In this document: positions 8,969-16,916 of the stretch, in pieces
How the letters are laid out: the number at the start of each line of letters is the position of its first letter
Position numbering within the stretch: position 1 is the stretch's first letter
Assembly: GCA_015075545.1 (NCBI GenBank)
Contig: JABTUC010000001.1
Location: 1,054,001 to 1,118,000 of the forward strand
DNA from: Ideonella sp.
GTDB taxonomy: Bacteria; Pseudomonadota; Gammaproteobacteria; Burkholderiales; Burkholderiaceae_C
Length of the DNA: 64,000 nucleotides
Direction: 5' to 3'
Notes under the pieces: model-generated
What the model was told of the DNA's origin: nothing
What the model saw: the letters and a program-made list of their open reading frames with translations, nothing else
Database searches by the model: none
Program-made: the position numbers and the translations under genes

Positions 8969-9049
8969 TGGAGCCGCGGCATGGATGACCCAAAGTGACG
9001 ACTGGCGCTTATCGCCATGTCGTTCCACTCGAATCAGGAGTCATCCCAA

Positions 9050-9598
9050 ATGAAGACCGTTGGTCAGAAACTCGACAACTTCGAAGTCGTCGGCGTCAAG
9101 CCGGGCTTCAACCATCACGAAGAAAACGGCGTCTCGGCGTTCGAAACCCTCACCGAGAAGAGCTTCGCGGGCAAATGGAAGGTCATCTACTTCTGGCCCA
9201 AGGACTTCACCTTCGTCTGCCCCACCGAGATCGTCGGCTTCGACAAGCTGGCGCGCCAGTTCGCCGAGCGCGACGCGGTGCTGCTGGGCGGCTCGACCGA
9301 CAACGAGTTCTCCAAGCTCGGCTGGCGCCGCGAGCACAAGGACCTGAGCAAGCTCGGCCACTGGAGCTTCGCCGACGTCAAGGGCTCGCTGGTCGACTCG
9401 CTCGGCGTGCGCGACGCGCAGGCCGGGGTGGCGCTGCGCGCCACCTTCATCGTCGACCCCGACAACGTGATCCAGCACGTGTCGGTCAACAACCTCAACG
9501 TCGGCCGCAGCCCCGACGAAGTGCTGCGCATTCTCGACGGCCTGCAGACCGACGAGCTGTGCCCGTGCAACCGCACGGTCGGCGGCGCCACGTTGTGA
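9050..9598 (+). CDS. ahpC: Peroxiredoxin (AhpC family)
   Basis: A 182-residue 2-Cys peroxiredoxin that reduces hydrogen peroxide and organic hydroperoxides in the cytoplasm. The peroxidatic cysteine is in the FVCPTE motif near residue 50, preceded by FWPKDFTF. A Cys pair occurs near the C-terminus (ELCPCN). AGGAG nine bases before ATG 9050 fixes the start. The gene is followed after 14 bases by an ahpD-like gene, matching the Actinobacteria/Burkholderiales arrangement in which AhpD rather than AhpF recycles the peroxiredoxin. A dyad (8938-8968) upstream may be regulatory. Confidence 0.93.
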   Translation: MKTVGQKLDNFEVVGVKPGFNHHEENGVSAFETLTEKSFAGKWKVIYFWPKDFTFVCPTEIVGFDKLARQFAERDAVLLGGSTDNEFSKLGWRREHKDLSKLGHWSFADVKGSLVDSLGVRDAQAGVALRATFIVDPDNVIQHVSVNNLNVGRSPDEVLRILDGLQTDELCPCNRTVGGATL

Positions 9599-9612
9599 CG
9601 AAAGGATCGGCG

Positions 9613-10128
9613 ATGGAATTCCTGACCCCGATCCTGCAGCGCCTGCCCGACAGCGCGAAGGACATCCGGCTCAACCTCGACTCGGTGATCGCGCGCTCGA
9701 GCCTGACGCCCGAAGACGCGCTCGGCGTGGCGATCGCGGCGGCATTCGCCGCGCGCAGCCCCGAGCTGGTGCGCGCGCTGCAGTCGACGGCGCCGGCGGC
9801 CGAGGCCCACGCCGCGCTCACCGCCGCGGCGCTGATGGGCATGAACAACGTCTGGTACCCGTTCGTCGAGATGGCCGCCGACGACGACCTGAAGACGATG
9901 CGCCCGGAGCTGCGCATGAACGCCTACGCCACCCACGGCGGCGTGGCGCGCGTCAAGTTCGAGGCCTACGCGCTCGCCGCGTCGATCGTCGGCAAGTGCC
10001 ACTTCTGCATCCGGTCGCACTATGGTCTGTTGAAGAAGGAGGGCTGGACGACGCAGCAGTTGCGCGACATCGGCCGCATTGCCGCGGTGGTCAACGCCAC
10101 CGCGCAGGTGCTGGCGGCGCAAGGCTGA
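9613..10128 (+). CDS. ahpD: AhpD-type alkylhydroperoxidase
   Basis: A 171-residue protein of the AhpD branch of the carboxymuconolactone-decarboxylase superfamily. The active-site motif CHFCIRSHYG (C-x2-C-x3-H) is present near residues 132-141 with the preceding glutamate (KFEAYALAA). Length and helical composition fit AhpD. In the family it reduces the AhpC disulfide, drawing electrons from a lipoyl carrier; the lipoyl partner is not in this window. It lies 14 bases after ahpC with an AAAGGA ribosome site, so it is an operon partner. Confidence 0.9.
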   Translation: MEFLTPILQRLPDSAKDIRLNLDSVIARSSLTPEDALGVAIAAAFAARSPELVRALQSTAPAAEAHAALTAAALMGMNNVWYPFVEMAADDDLKTMRPELRMNAYATHGGVARVKFEAYALAASIVGKCHFCIRSHYGLLKKEGWTTQQLRDIGRIAAVVNATAQVLAAQG

Positions 10129-10250
10129 GCGCCCTCGCGCGGGTCGGCACGGCGACGTGCCGGTCTGCGCCCGTAGCACGCCTGCAGGCCAGCGGTGGGG
10201 CGCCCTCGCGCGGCAGGCGAGCTGGCAGACCGGCGCTGCCCCGAATGAAC

Positions 10251-10835
10251 TTACCGCAAGTCGCCGGCCAGGCTGGCCAGCGTCTCGGGCGAGATCGCCA
10301 CGTGCGCCGGGTAGTTCTTGTGGTCGCAGCCCAGCCGCACCGCGGCGCCGGCGCGCACCGCGGCGCGCGCCGCGCTCGGCAGTTCGAAGCGCACGAAGTG
10401 CACCGACGAGGTTTTCTCGTCGTTCTCGCGCTCGAGGTCCTCGTCGGCGATCGCGTAGACGCGCGCCTGGCCTTCGACCTCGACGAACAGGCGGTCCTCG
10501 ACGCCGATCAGGCGCGCCAGCTCGCGCTTGCGCTCGTGGGGATCGGGGTACTCGATCAGCATCGTCGCCTTCCAGTTGCTGCCGTCGGGCACCAGCGGCG
10601 CGTAGGTCTCCAGCTCGTGCGCGATCGCCGCCTCCTCGAAGATCTTCTCGATGCGCAGCATCTCCTGGATCTGGTAGCGGATGGTCTTTTCGTCCTCGAA
10701 CTGCACCGTGATGTGCTCGCCCAGCGCCACGCTGCGCAGGCGGCGGTGCGGGATGACCTGCGCCTTGATCTGCTTGCGCGCCTTCGAGTAGGCCTCGAGC
10801 GTCATCAGGCTGTCGGCGGTGATCGGGGTACTCAT
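10251..10835 (-). CDS. DUF3501 family protein
   Basis: A 194-residue soluble protein matching DUF3501 as I recall it, a family almost always found next to a rubrerythrin and a CCG-type Fe-S oxidoreductase. Characteristic stretches are YSKARKQIKAQVIPHRRLR near the start and LIEYPDPHERKREL in the middle. There are no catalytic motifs or membrane segments, and only one cysteine. ATG 10835 lies five bases after the stop of the Fe-S oxidoreductase, so the two are coupled. The biochemical role is unknown; context points to oxidative-stress defence. Confidence 0.85.
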   Translation of the reverse strand: MSTPITADSLMTLEAYSKARKQIKAQVIPHRRLRSVALGEHITVQFEDEKTIRYQIQEMLRIEKIFEEAAIAHELETYAPLVPDGSNWKATMLIEYPDPHERKRELARLIGVEDRLFVEVEGQARVYAIADEDLERENDEKTSSVHFVRFELPSAARAAVRAGAAVRLGCDHKNYPAHVAISPETLASLAGDLR

Positions 10836-10840
10836 GCTTG

Positions 10841-12193
10841 TCACTCCAGTCCGTAGGCGTGGCGCAGCAGGCTCAGCGGGTGCTGCAGCGCCCTGGCGGG
10901 CGTGCCGGCCTGCGCCATGCCCTGCGCGATGTGATGGCCGGCGAGCGCGCAGTCGCTGCTGATGAAATCGGGCTCGGTGCCGGCCATCACCTTGAACACC
11001 GGGCGGCCGATCTTCATCGCCACCGGGTGGGTCGGCGTCTTCACGCCGTAGGTGCCGGCGTGGCCCGAGCAGCGCTCCACCGTGTTGAGCTGCACGCTCA
11101 CGCTCTGGCCGATCAGCTTGAACATCTCTTCGGTCTTGCGGCCGACCTTCTGCACGCGGCCGTGGCACGGCACGTGGTAGCTGACCTTGCCGAGGTCGCG
11201 TTTGAAATCGGTGCGCAGCAGGCCGTCCTTGTGGCGCGCCACCAGGTACTCGAACGGGTCCCACATCGCGTCCTGGACGAGCTGCACGTCGGCCTCGTCG
11301 GGGAACATCAGCGGCAGCTCCTGCTTGAACATCAGCGTGCAGCTCGGTATTGCGCTCACGATGGCGTAGCCCTCTCGCGCGTAGCGCGCGAGCACCGGGA
11401 TGTTGGCGTTCTTGTGCCGCTCCACCGCCAGCAAGTCACCGAGCTCGAGCTTCGGCATGCCGCAGCACGACTCCTTGTCGACGATCACGTACGGGATCGC
11501 GTTGTGCTCGAGCACCTTCAGCAGGTCGTGCCCGATGCCCGGCTCGTTGTAGTTGACGTAGCAGGTGGCGAACACCGCCACCTTGCCCGGCGTGCGCTCG
11601 CCGTTGCGCACCTCGGTGGCGGCGCCCTGCTTGCGCGCGCTCCAGCGCAGGCGCTTGGTCGCCAGCTCGGGCATCCAGGCCTCGGGGTGCACGCCGAGCA
11701 GCCCGTCCATCTGCTTGCGCGCGAACTTCGTCTTGTTCAGCGCATTGACGGTCTGCACGACGATCGGGATGCCGGCGAAGCTGCCGTGCACGTCGGTCGA
11801 CGCGAGGAAGCGCTCGCCCGCCTTGACCCGACCCTGGTTGAACTTGATCGCCTTGGCGCGCAGCATCACGTGCGGGAAGTCGACGTTCCACGGGTGCGGC
11901 GGCACGTACGGGCACTTGGTCATGTAGCACAGGTCGCACAGATAGCACTGGTCGACCACGCTCCAGTACGCCGACTTCGCGACGCCGTGCACCTCGCCGT
12001 CTTCGGTGGCATCGACGAGGTCGAACAGGTTCGGGAAGCTCTGGCACAGGCTGACGCAGCGGCGGCAGCCGTGGCAGATGTCGAACACGCGCTCCATCTC
12101 CGCGAAGCACGCGGCCTCGTCGTTGAACTCGGCGCTCTTCCAGTCGAGTGCGTGGCGCGTCGGCGCCTCGAGGTTGCCCTCGCGAAAACTCAT
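10841..12193 (-). CDS. Fe-S oxidoreductase with HdrB/GlpC-type CCG domains
   Basis: A 450-residue iron-sulfur protein. The N-terminal part has two ferredoxin-type clusters: CHGCRRC-x3-C near residue 40 and CYLCDLCYMTKCPYVPP near 83. The C-terminal half has heterodisulfide-reductase/GlpC-like cysteine-rich motifs (SCCGMP near 245 and a degenerate second one around ERCSGHAGTYG). It probably passes electrons between a donor and rubrerythrin or a quinone, which is inferred from family. The start at 12193 is chosen because upstream codons run into the hairpin at 12213-12241. It is the middle gene of the rubrerythrin/Fe-S/DUF3501 operon. Confidence 0.88.
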   Translation of the reverse strand: MSFREGNLEAPTRHALDWKSAEFNDEAACFAEMERVFDICHGCRRCVSLCQSFPNLFDLVDATEDGEVHGVAKSAYWSVVDQCYLCDLCYMTKCPYVPPHPWNVDFPHVMLRAKAIKFNQGRVKAGERFLASTDVHGSFAGIPIVVQTVNALNKTKFARKQMDGLLGVHPEAWMPELATKRLRWSARKQGAATEVRNGERTPGKVAVFATCYVNYNEPGIGHDLLKVLEHNAIPYVIVDKESCCGMPKLELGDLLAVERHKNANIPVLARYAREGYAIVSAIPSCTLMFKQELPLMFPDEADVQLVQDAMWDPFEYLVARHKDGLLRTDFKRDLGKVSYHVPCHGRVQKVGRKTEEMFKLIGQSVSVQLNTVERCSGHAGTYGVKTPTHPVAMKIGRPVFKVMAGTEPDFISSDCALAGHHIAQGMAQAGTPARALQHPLSLLRHAYGLE

Positions 12194-12212
12194 GCCGGCC
12201 TCCCCCATCGAA

Positions 12213-12241
12213 GAACAAGGGGCCGTGCGAGCCCCTTGTTC
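12213..12241 (-). terminator. Strong hairpin between rubrerythrin and Fe-S gene
   Basis: A perfect 11-bp stem (GAACAAGGGGC / GCCCCTTGTTC) with a seven-base loop lies 22 bases after the rubrerythrin stop and 19 bases before the next ATG. In the direction of transcription no U-run follows. It may therefore act as a partial terminator or a 3'-end stabiliser that lets rubrerythrin be made in excess over the two downstream proteins. Confidence 0.7.
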
Positions 12242-12263
12242 ACCCTTCATCGTTCAGTGGGCA

Positions 12264-12686
12264 TCAATCGACCAGTTGGTCCAGCGCCTTCTGGTAGCGG
12301 TTGGCGTGCGAGCGTTCGGCCTTGGCCAGCGTCTCGAACCAGTCGGCGATCTCGTCGAAGCCCTCGCTGCGCGCCGTCTTGGCCATGCCGGGGTACATGT
12401 CGGTGTACTCGTGGGTCTCGCCGGCCACCGCGGCCTTCAGGTTGGCGCGCGTCGGGCCGATCGGCAGGCCGGTGGCGGGGTCGCCCACCGTCTCGAGGAA
12501 CTCGAGGTGCCCGTGCGCATGGCCCGTCTCGCCTTCGGCAGTGGAGCGAAACAGCGCGGCCACGTCGTTCTGCCCTTCGACGTCGGCCTTGTTGGCGAAG
12601 TACAGGTAGCGGCGATTGGCCTGCGACTCGCCCGAGAAGGCGTCCTTCAGGTTCTGCTCGGTCTTCGATCCCTTCAGTGCTGCCAT
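12264..12686 (-). CDS. Rubrerythrin
   Basis: A 140-residue non-haem di-iron protein that reduces peroxide. The ferritin-like ExxH pattern is visible: [12 protein letters not shown] near residue 20, [13 protein letters not shown] near 51-63, [12 protein letters not shown] near 88 and [11 protein letters not shown] near 121. It ends at the di-iron domain; the classic C-terminal rubredoxin CxxC domain is missing, as in the short rubrerythrins of aerobes. GGAG precedes the ATG. It is the promoter-proximal gene of the operon, so electrons may come from the Fe-S oxidoreductase made with it. Confidence 0.92.
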   Translation of the reverse strand: MAALKGSKTEQNLKDAFSGESQANRRYLYFANKADVEGQNDVAALFRSTAEGETGHAHGHLEFLETVGDPATGLPIGPTRANLKAAVAGETHEYTDMYPGMAKTARSEGFDEIADWFETLAKAERSHANRYQKALDQLVD

Positions 12687-12899
12687 GTCACGCTCCTTCG
12701 TGTGGGTGAATCGGGTATCCCCGGCACGCTATCGTGCGCCGGATCCGCGTACCCTAGCAAAGCCCGCCGGTCGCGGCAAATACATTGGCTCAATTCGGCG
12801 GATGCAGAAATCCAATGGCCGGCAGGGCGCCGAGCGGCCGGGCTCGCGCAAGGCAGATCCTGCGCGGCCGCGCGGCCTTTCGTCGACCAAGGAACAGCC

Positions 12900-13382
12900 A
12901 TGAAAGAACAACTTCGCAACCGCCTCCAGCTCACGATCATCGCCGTGCTGCTGATCGTCATCGCGGCGATGGCCTACAAGTTCATCATCGCCGGGTCGGT
13001 CGAGAAGGCTGCCGACGGACGCGTGGCGATCGTGCTCGAGCCGGGCGAGCGCGCCTTCGTGCTCACCGAGATGCGAGCCTTCGTCGCCGGGCTGCAGCAG
13101 ATGACCGCGGCGCTCGCGCGCGACGACATGAAAGCCACCGCCGCAGCCGCGCACCAGATGGGCATGGCCGCAGCCCATTCGGCGCCAGCGGCCATGGTGG
13201 GCAAGCTGCCGCTCGAGTTCAAGACGCTCGGCTTCGCCACGCATCGCGACTTCGATGCCATCGCCCTGGACGCCCAGAGCCTGGGCGACCCCAAGCACAC
13301 GCTGGCGCAGCTCGCCGCCACGCTGCAGAAGTGCGTTGCCTGCCACAACACCTACCAGTTCAAGGTGTCGGCCGGCCAGTAG
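12900..13382 (+). CDS. Membrane-anchored c-type cytochrome (cytochrome c'-like)
   Basis: A 160-residue protein with one N-terminal hydrophobic helix (residues 10-31, uncleaved anchor or signal) and a periplasmic helical domain ending in one haem-c motif, CVACH at 145-149. A single C-terminal CxxCH in a mostly helical domain resembles cytochrome c' / c556. Members bind NO or transfer electrons; its exact role is not shown. AAGGA precedes ATG 12900. It converges on an nnrS-type gene 75 bases away, in keeping with an NO or oxidative-stress theme. Confidence 0.82.
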   Translation: MKEQLRNRLQLTIIAVLLIVIAAMAYKFIIAGSVEKAADGRVAIVLEPGERAFVLTEMRAFVAGLQQMTAALARDDMKATAAAAHQMGMAAAHSAPAAMVGKLPLEFKTLGFATHRDFDAIALDAQSLGDPKHTLAQLAATLQKCVACHNTYQFKVSAGQ

Positions 13383-13457
13383 CTTCGGCGTCGACCCAGG
13401 CGGACGACGAACGGCCTCGATTTGCCGCGGCCATCGATGCGGCGCCGGTCGCCGGGT

Positions 13458-14624
13458 TCAACCCGGCAGGAACTCGCTTTTCGGCCGCCTGGCGTAGGCG
13501 CGCAGCGCGTCGATCAAGACCCACGTCAGCACGACGAAGGCGCCCGACCAGCAGGCGGCCGCCGCAACGAGCAGTTCGACGGCGTGAGCCGGCGCCAGCG
13601 CGGCGGCGACGCGCCCCGCCGTCGCCAGCCCGATCAGCAGCGTCCCCCAGCCGAGCCGGCTGTCGTCGGCGCAACTGCAGCGCGCCCGCGTCAGCATCAT
13701 GGTGGCCATCACGTTGAAGGTCAGCGTGCCGAGCGCGCCGACGGTCACCAGGTGCAGTGCCGCGGTGCGCAGAGGGCTCTGCGCGGCAGCCGCGATCGCC
13801 AGCAGCCCGGCGGCGAGCCACGCATAGCCCACACCCAGGCACCACAGGTCGGGCCGCCCCTGGCACGCCCACAGCCGCCAGCGCAGCAGCCGAACCAGGG
13901 CCAGCGCGCCAGCCACCGCGCAAGCCAACCGCATCACGGGCATGAGCGGCGCCACCGGCGCGGCGACGACGGCCAATGCCATCGCCACGATGATCGCCGC
14001 CTCGATGCGCGGCTGCACCCGCGCGTCGAGCGTCGAGCCCTGGCGGTAGAACTGTCCGGCCGCGGCCGGAGCGATGATGCGACCACCCATGAACAGCATC
14101 AACGCCGCGAGCACGAGGACGATGGCCACGACGATCGCGTGCACCGTCGCCACCCCCGCCACGAACGCCGCGATGTCGAAGGCGACCGCGCCGACGCACA
14201 GCGCGCTGAGGATGGCCGGCAAGGCCTGGTTGCGCAGCTTCTTGGCGGCCCGAAACAGCCGCGGCGCGGCGTGCAGGCCCAGTGCGACGATGAACGCGAT
14301 ATCGAAGGCCGCCGCGATGGCGCCCGCCGACGCGACGAAGACCACGCGCGCCAGCAACCAGACGGCCAGCAACAGGCGCAGTCGCAGGGGCGACAGCGCG
14401 CCGAGCTGATTGCCGGCGACGACGGCGAGCGCATAGCCCAGCAGCATCTCGTGCGCGTGGCCCAGCGGCGTGGCCAGCGACGGCGGCCCGGGGACAAGCC
14501 CGGTGATCGCCAGCACCGACCAGGGCAGCACGACCACTGCGTACAGCGACGCCGCGAGGTAGAAGTAAGTGCCCGACGCGATGCGCGGCAGCGCCCGCGG
14601 CTGTGTGGCCGGCTCGGGATGCAT
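13458..14624 (-). CDS. NnrS family membrane protein
   Basis: A 388-residue polytopic inner-membrane protein with about twelve hydrophobic segments, matching NnrS, a haem- and copper-binding protein linked to nitric-oxide stress. Family-like stretches are LGHAHEMLLGYALAVVAG (with its His pair) near residue 48, FMGGRIIAP near 175 and TVGALGTLTFNVM near 305. Start 14624 (MHPEP) is preferred; a start at 14669 would add 15 residues. The gene lies 66 bases downstream of an AhpD-like gene on the same strand and is probably co-transcribed. No FNR or NsrR site was seen upstream. Confidence 0.85.
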   Translation of the reverse strand: MHPEPATQPRALPRIASGTYFYLAASLYAVVVLPWSVLAITGLVPGPPSLATPLGHAHEMLLGYALAVVAGNQLGALSPLRLRLLLAVWLLARVVFVASAGAIAAAFDIAFIVALGLHAAPRLFRAAKKLRNQALPAILSALCVGAVAFDIAAFVAGVATVHAIVVAIVLVLAALMLFMGGRIIAPAAAGQFYRQGSTLDARVQPRIEAAIIVAMALAVVAAPVAPLMPVMRLACAVAGALALVRLLRWRLWACQGRPDLWCLGVGYAWLAAGLLAIAAAAQSPLRTAALHLVTVGALGTLTFNVMATMMLTRARCSCADDSRLGWGTLLIGLATAGRVAAALAPAHAVELLVAAAACWSGAFVVLTWVLIDALRAYARRPKSEFLPG

Positions 14625-14690
14625 GCGCGAGGCTACACCTCGCGGGCTGTCGAGTGCGGCGGCCCGCACCGGCTGGCACGCAAGACGGCG

Positions 14691-15047
14691 TCAGCCCTTG
14701 TTGTCGCTGGAGCGCGCGGCCACGCGGTTCATGGTGTCGAGCGCGAGCATCGAATGCGCATAGGCCGCGCCGGCCCGCATCTCGGCGGCAACCCAGATGG
14801 CTTCCATCAGCTCCTGCTCGCTGGCGCCGGCCTTCATCGCTTCCTCGGTGTGCCCGCGAATGCAGTACGGGCACTGGGTCGTGTGCGCGACGGCCACCGC
14901 GATGAGCTGCTTGGTCTTCGAAGGCAGTGCGCCGGCGGCGAAGACGCGAGCGCTGAAGGTACGAAAGGCGCCGTAGACCTCGGGGGCGAGCTCTCTGCGC
15001 TTCTGCGCCAGATCGGCTGACACGTCGGGGTAGATCGGGTGGTCCAT
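14691..15047 (-). CDS. Carboxymuconolactone decarboxylase/AhpD-like protein
   Basis: A 118-residue AhpD-like protein of the CMD family. It has the redox motif CPYCIRGHTEEA (C-x2-C-x3-H) near residues 59-70 and the terminal helix AYAHSMLALDTMNR. Such short single-domain members are thiol-disulfide or peroxide-reducing enzymes rather than lactone decarboxylases, as judged from the CxxC. The start at 15047 is the first Met before the conserved region, preceded by AAGGAGCG. It is upstream of nnrS, probably in one operon. Confidence 0.87.
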   Translation of the reverse strand: MDHPIYPDVSADLAQKRRELAPEVYGAFRTFSARVFAAGALPSKTKQLIAVAVAHTTQCPYCIRGHTEEAMKAGASEQELMEAIWVAAEMRAGAAYAHSMLALDTMNRVAARSSDNKG

Positions 15048-15160
15048 GGCGAACGCTCCTTGCCGGCTCGATCTTGCGCCGTTCGGCGGGAGCGGTTCGC
15101 TGTGTGGACTTTGCGCGAGCCGGCGCTGGCCCGGCCGCTCGCTGCCGCCGCGCCGCAGGC

Positions 15161-15454
15161 TCAAGCCGCCCTGCTCGCCGCGAACACCAGACGCAGACCC
15201 TTGCCGCGGCTCAGGTAGTAGTCGCCCTGCGGGCTGATGACGACCGCGCGGTGTGCCGCAGGATCGCTGAAGTATTGCCAGCCATGGCCCGGTTCGCCCT
15301 GGGCCGAGCTGTGCGCCACCTCGCGCATGCCGTGGTCGTTGGCCACTGCGTGTCGTGCACCGCGTTCGCCGGGCGAGTGGTCGCCGGCGAGCACGGGGCT
15401 GCCGACGAGGGCCGCGAGCATTCCGAGTGAAGCAAACAGGGTGGTCGATCGCAT
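15161..15454 (-). CDS. Small secreted protein of unknown function
   Basis: A 97-residue protein with a clear signal peptide (residues 1-23, cleavage after VLA-GD), so it is exported to the periplasm. The mature 74 residues are rich in His, Ser and Gly, with a conserved-looking tail (GDYYLSRGKGLRLVF). AGGAAGGAG sits just upstream of ATG 15454. I do not recognise the family. About 85 bases upstream lies the first of three identical dyad operators (15520-15556), which places this gene in the same regulon as yceI, cytochrome b561 and the two-component system. Confidence 0.7.
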   Translation of the reverse strand: MRSTTLFASLGMLAALVGSPVLAGDHSPGERGARHAVANDHGMREVAHSSAQGEPGHGWQYFSDPAAHRAVVISPQGDYYLSRGKGLRLVFAASRAA

Positions 15455-15519
15455 GATGAACTCCTTCCTGGACGGGTGCAGTCGAAGCTGACTGTGGTGG
15501 CACTGTGCGCCGGATGCAT

Positions 15520-15556
15520 TGAACCGGTGCTGAACGGCGTGTTCACCGATCGTTCA
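15520..15556. promoter_or_regulatory. Dyad operator copy 1 (TGAAC/GTTCA tetrad)
   Basis: Pattern TGAAC-N6-TGAAC-N5-GTTCA-N6-GTTCA with half-sites starting at 15520, 15531, 15541 and 15552, perfectly symmetric about 15538. The 11-base repeat within each arm suits tandem binding of an OmpR/PhoB-type regulator. It is upstream of the small secreted protein gene (start 15454). Two more copies with identical spacing lie at 16243 and 18036. Confidence 0.75.
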
Positions 15557-15574
15557 GGTAGACGCCGCCTCCTC

Positions 15575-16150
15575 CTACTGCTTGAAGGCTTCGATCGTGG
15601 CGGTGATGTGCACGGTCTTGGGCATGCCCTTGTCGACCAGATAGTTCATGCCCCACTGGGTGCGGTCGAGCACGGCTTCGAAGTCCCCGCCACAGGCCTC
15701 GGCCTTCGCGCGCTGATTGGCGTAGCAGGTGAACTGCCGGGCCTTCAGCGTCAGCGGATGCGTCTGCCCCAGCAGGGTGAGCCGGCCGGGCACCTCGACC
15801 AGACGATCGCCGTCGAACACCAGGCGGTCCGAGACGAAGCGCATCGTCGGGTGCCGGGCGGCATCGAACAGGTCGCCCGACAGCAGGTGCTTGTCGAAGC
15901 CCTTGGAGCCGCTGTACACGCTGCCGATCTGGACGGTCATGTCGACGGCGCCGGTGCGCGCCTGCTTGTCGAAGCTCACGCTGCCCGACACCTCGTCGAA
16001 GCGCGCGCGGTTGATCGAGGCGCCGTTGTGGTCGATCGCGAAGGTCGCGTAGGTGTGGTCGTCGTCGATCTTGTAGGTGGCGCTCTGGGCCTGGGCGGCC
16101 ACGTGGCCGAAAGCCGCCAGCGCGATCAGGCAGGCGATGGAGTTGTTCAT
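15575..16150 (-). CDS. yceI: YceI family periplasmic lipid-binding protein
   Basis: A 191-residue periplasmic protein of the YceI lipocalin-like family that binds polyisoprenoid or quinone-type lipids. Residues 1-22 form a signal peptide (AAQAQS cleavage). The mature part starts with the typical YKIDDDHTYATFAIDHNG and includes the FDAARHPTMRFVSDR motif. In E. coli YceI is encoded next to a cytochrome b561, and here it sits three genes from one. Copy 2 of the dyad operator lies 93-129 bases upstream. The separate upstream position of the operator suggests yceI can be transcribed independently of the cytochrome operon. Confidence 0.92.
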   Translation of the reverse strand: MNNSIACLIALAAFGHVAAQAQSATYKIDDDHTYATFAIDHNGASINRARFDEVSGSVSFDKQARTGAVDMTVQIGSVYSGSKGFDKHLLSGDLFDAARHPTMRFVSDRLVFDGDRLVEVPGRLTLLGQTHPLTLKARQFTCYANQRAKAEACGGDFEAVLDRTQWGMNYLVDKGMPKTVHITATIEAFKQ

Positions 16151-16242
16151 CCGTGTCCTCTTCGGTTGATGTCGAATCGCCGCGCCAGGCCCGAGCCATC
16201 CGGGCCTGCGCGGGCAGTGAGCGCACTGTGGGCCGCAGGCGC

Positions 16243-16279
16243 TGAACCATCGTTGAACGGCTCGTTCACCTGCCGTTCA
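16243..16279. promoter_or_regulatory. Dyad operator copy 2 (TGAAC/GTTCA tetrad)
   Basis: Half-sites TGAAC at 16243 and 16254 and GTTCA at 16264 and 16275 have the same 11-10-11 start spacing as copies 1 and 3. It lies upstream of yceI and overlaps the last codons of the degraded ApbE remnant. Confidence 0.75.
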
Positions 16280-16897
16280 TGTCGTGGGCTGCTCTGCGGC
16301 CGCGCCGCGGCGCGCGGCGGCGTTGCCGAAGCGTCCCAGCCCCGCCTCCACCAGCGCATCGCCGCGGCGCAGCAGCCACAGCGCTTCGAGCCCCCTGCGC
16401 TGCGCCATGGCCAGGCCATCGCCCGGCCCGGCCACCAGCAGCGCGGTGGCCCAGGCGTCGGCATGCATGCAGCTCTCGGCCAGCACGCTGACCGATGCCA
16501 CCGCGTTGTTCACCGGCGCGGCGCGGCGAGCGTCCATCGTGTGCGCCAGGCGCGCTTCGCAGCCGGCGTCGATCAGCGCGTCGGCCAGATCGGCGGTGAC
16601 CTTGAGCGTGCGCCCGGCGCCGACGCTGGCCCCGGTCACGCCCGCCAGGCGCTAGGCATCGCCCGCCGACAGCCGGTTCCAGTCGGACAGGTTGCGGTAG
16701 TACTTGGCCTTGCCGCCGGCGACCCACAGCGTGCCGGCGTAGGCGCCCTTGGCATCGGTGAGGTACACGGCGAGGTAGGCACCGTCGCCGCCGTAGTTCT
16801 TGAGCTGGACGGCGAGCGAGACGGGGCGGCTGTGCGAAGCGATGGGAAACGCCAGCGCGCATGCGGCGGCGACACTGCCGAGCAGTGGTCTGGACAT
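16277..16897 (-). pseudogene. DUF2271-ApbE chimera with in-frame stop
   Basis: Starting at ATG 16897 (AGGAG upstream), the frame encodes a signal peptide and the N-terminal part of a DUF2271 periplasmic protein (QLKNYGGDGAYLAVYLTD, WNRLSAGDA). A TAG stops it at 16652-16654. The same frame continues beyond the stop with DUF2271-like sequence (GVTGASVGAGRTLKVTADL, DALIDAG). It then switches to the C-terminal half of an FAD:protein FMN transferase, ApbE (LAHTMDARRAAPVNNAVAS, AESCMHADAWATALL). ApbE's N-terminal flavin-binding half is absent. I infer an internal deletion that fused two genes of a PepSY/DUF2271/ApbE operon, plus a nonsense mutation. Only the first 81 residues would be made. Confidence 0.75.
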
Positions 16898-16916
16898 GGT
16901 GGATCTCCTGTCGGGG

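Noticed and set aside
6631-9018. A 795-codon minus-strand frame
   Set aside because: Only the last 180 codons (from 7173, with a ribosome site) look like a protein. The rest is antisense to the secreted-protein gene.
9000-9049. OxyR site before ahpC
   Set aside because: No ATAG-N7-CTAT repeats with correct phasing were found.
12246-12256. Fourth copy of the TGAAC/GTTCA operator
   Set aside because: Only one GTTCA half-site is present, with no TGAAC pair and no 11-base spacing.
16652-16654. UAG recoding (readthrough) in the DUF2271-ApbE chimera
   Set aside because: UAG recoding is not known in this group, and the downstream part is a truncated ApbE anyway, so a degraded gene is more likely.
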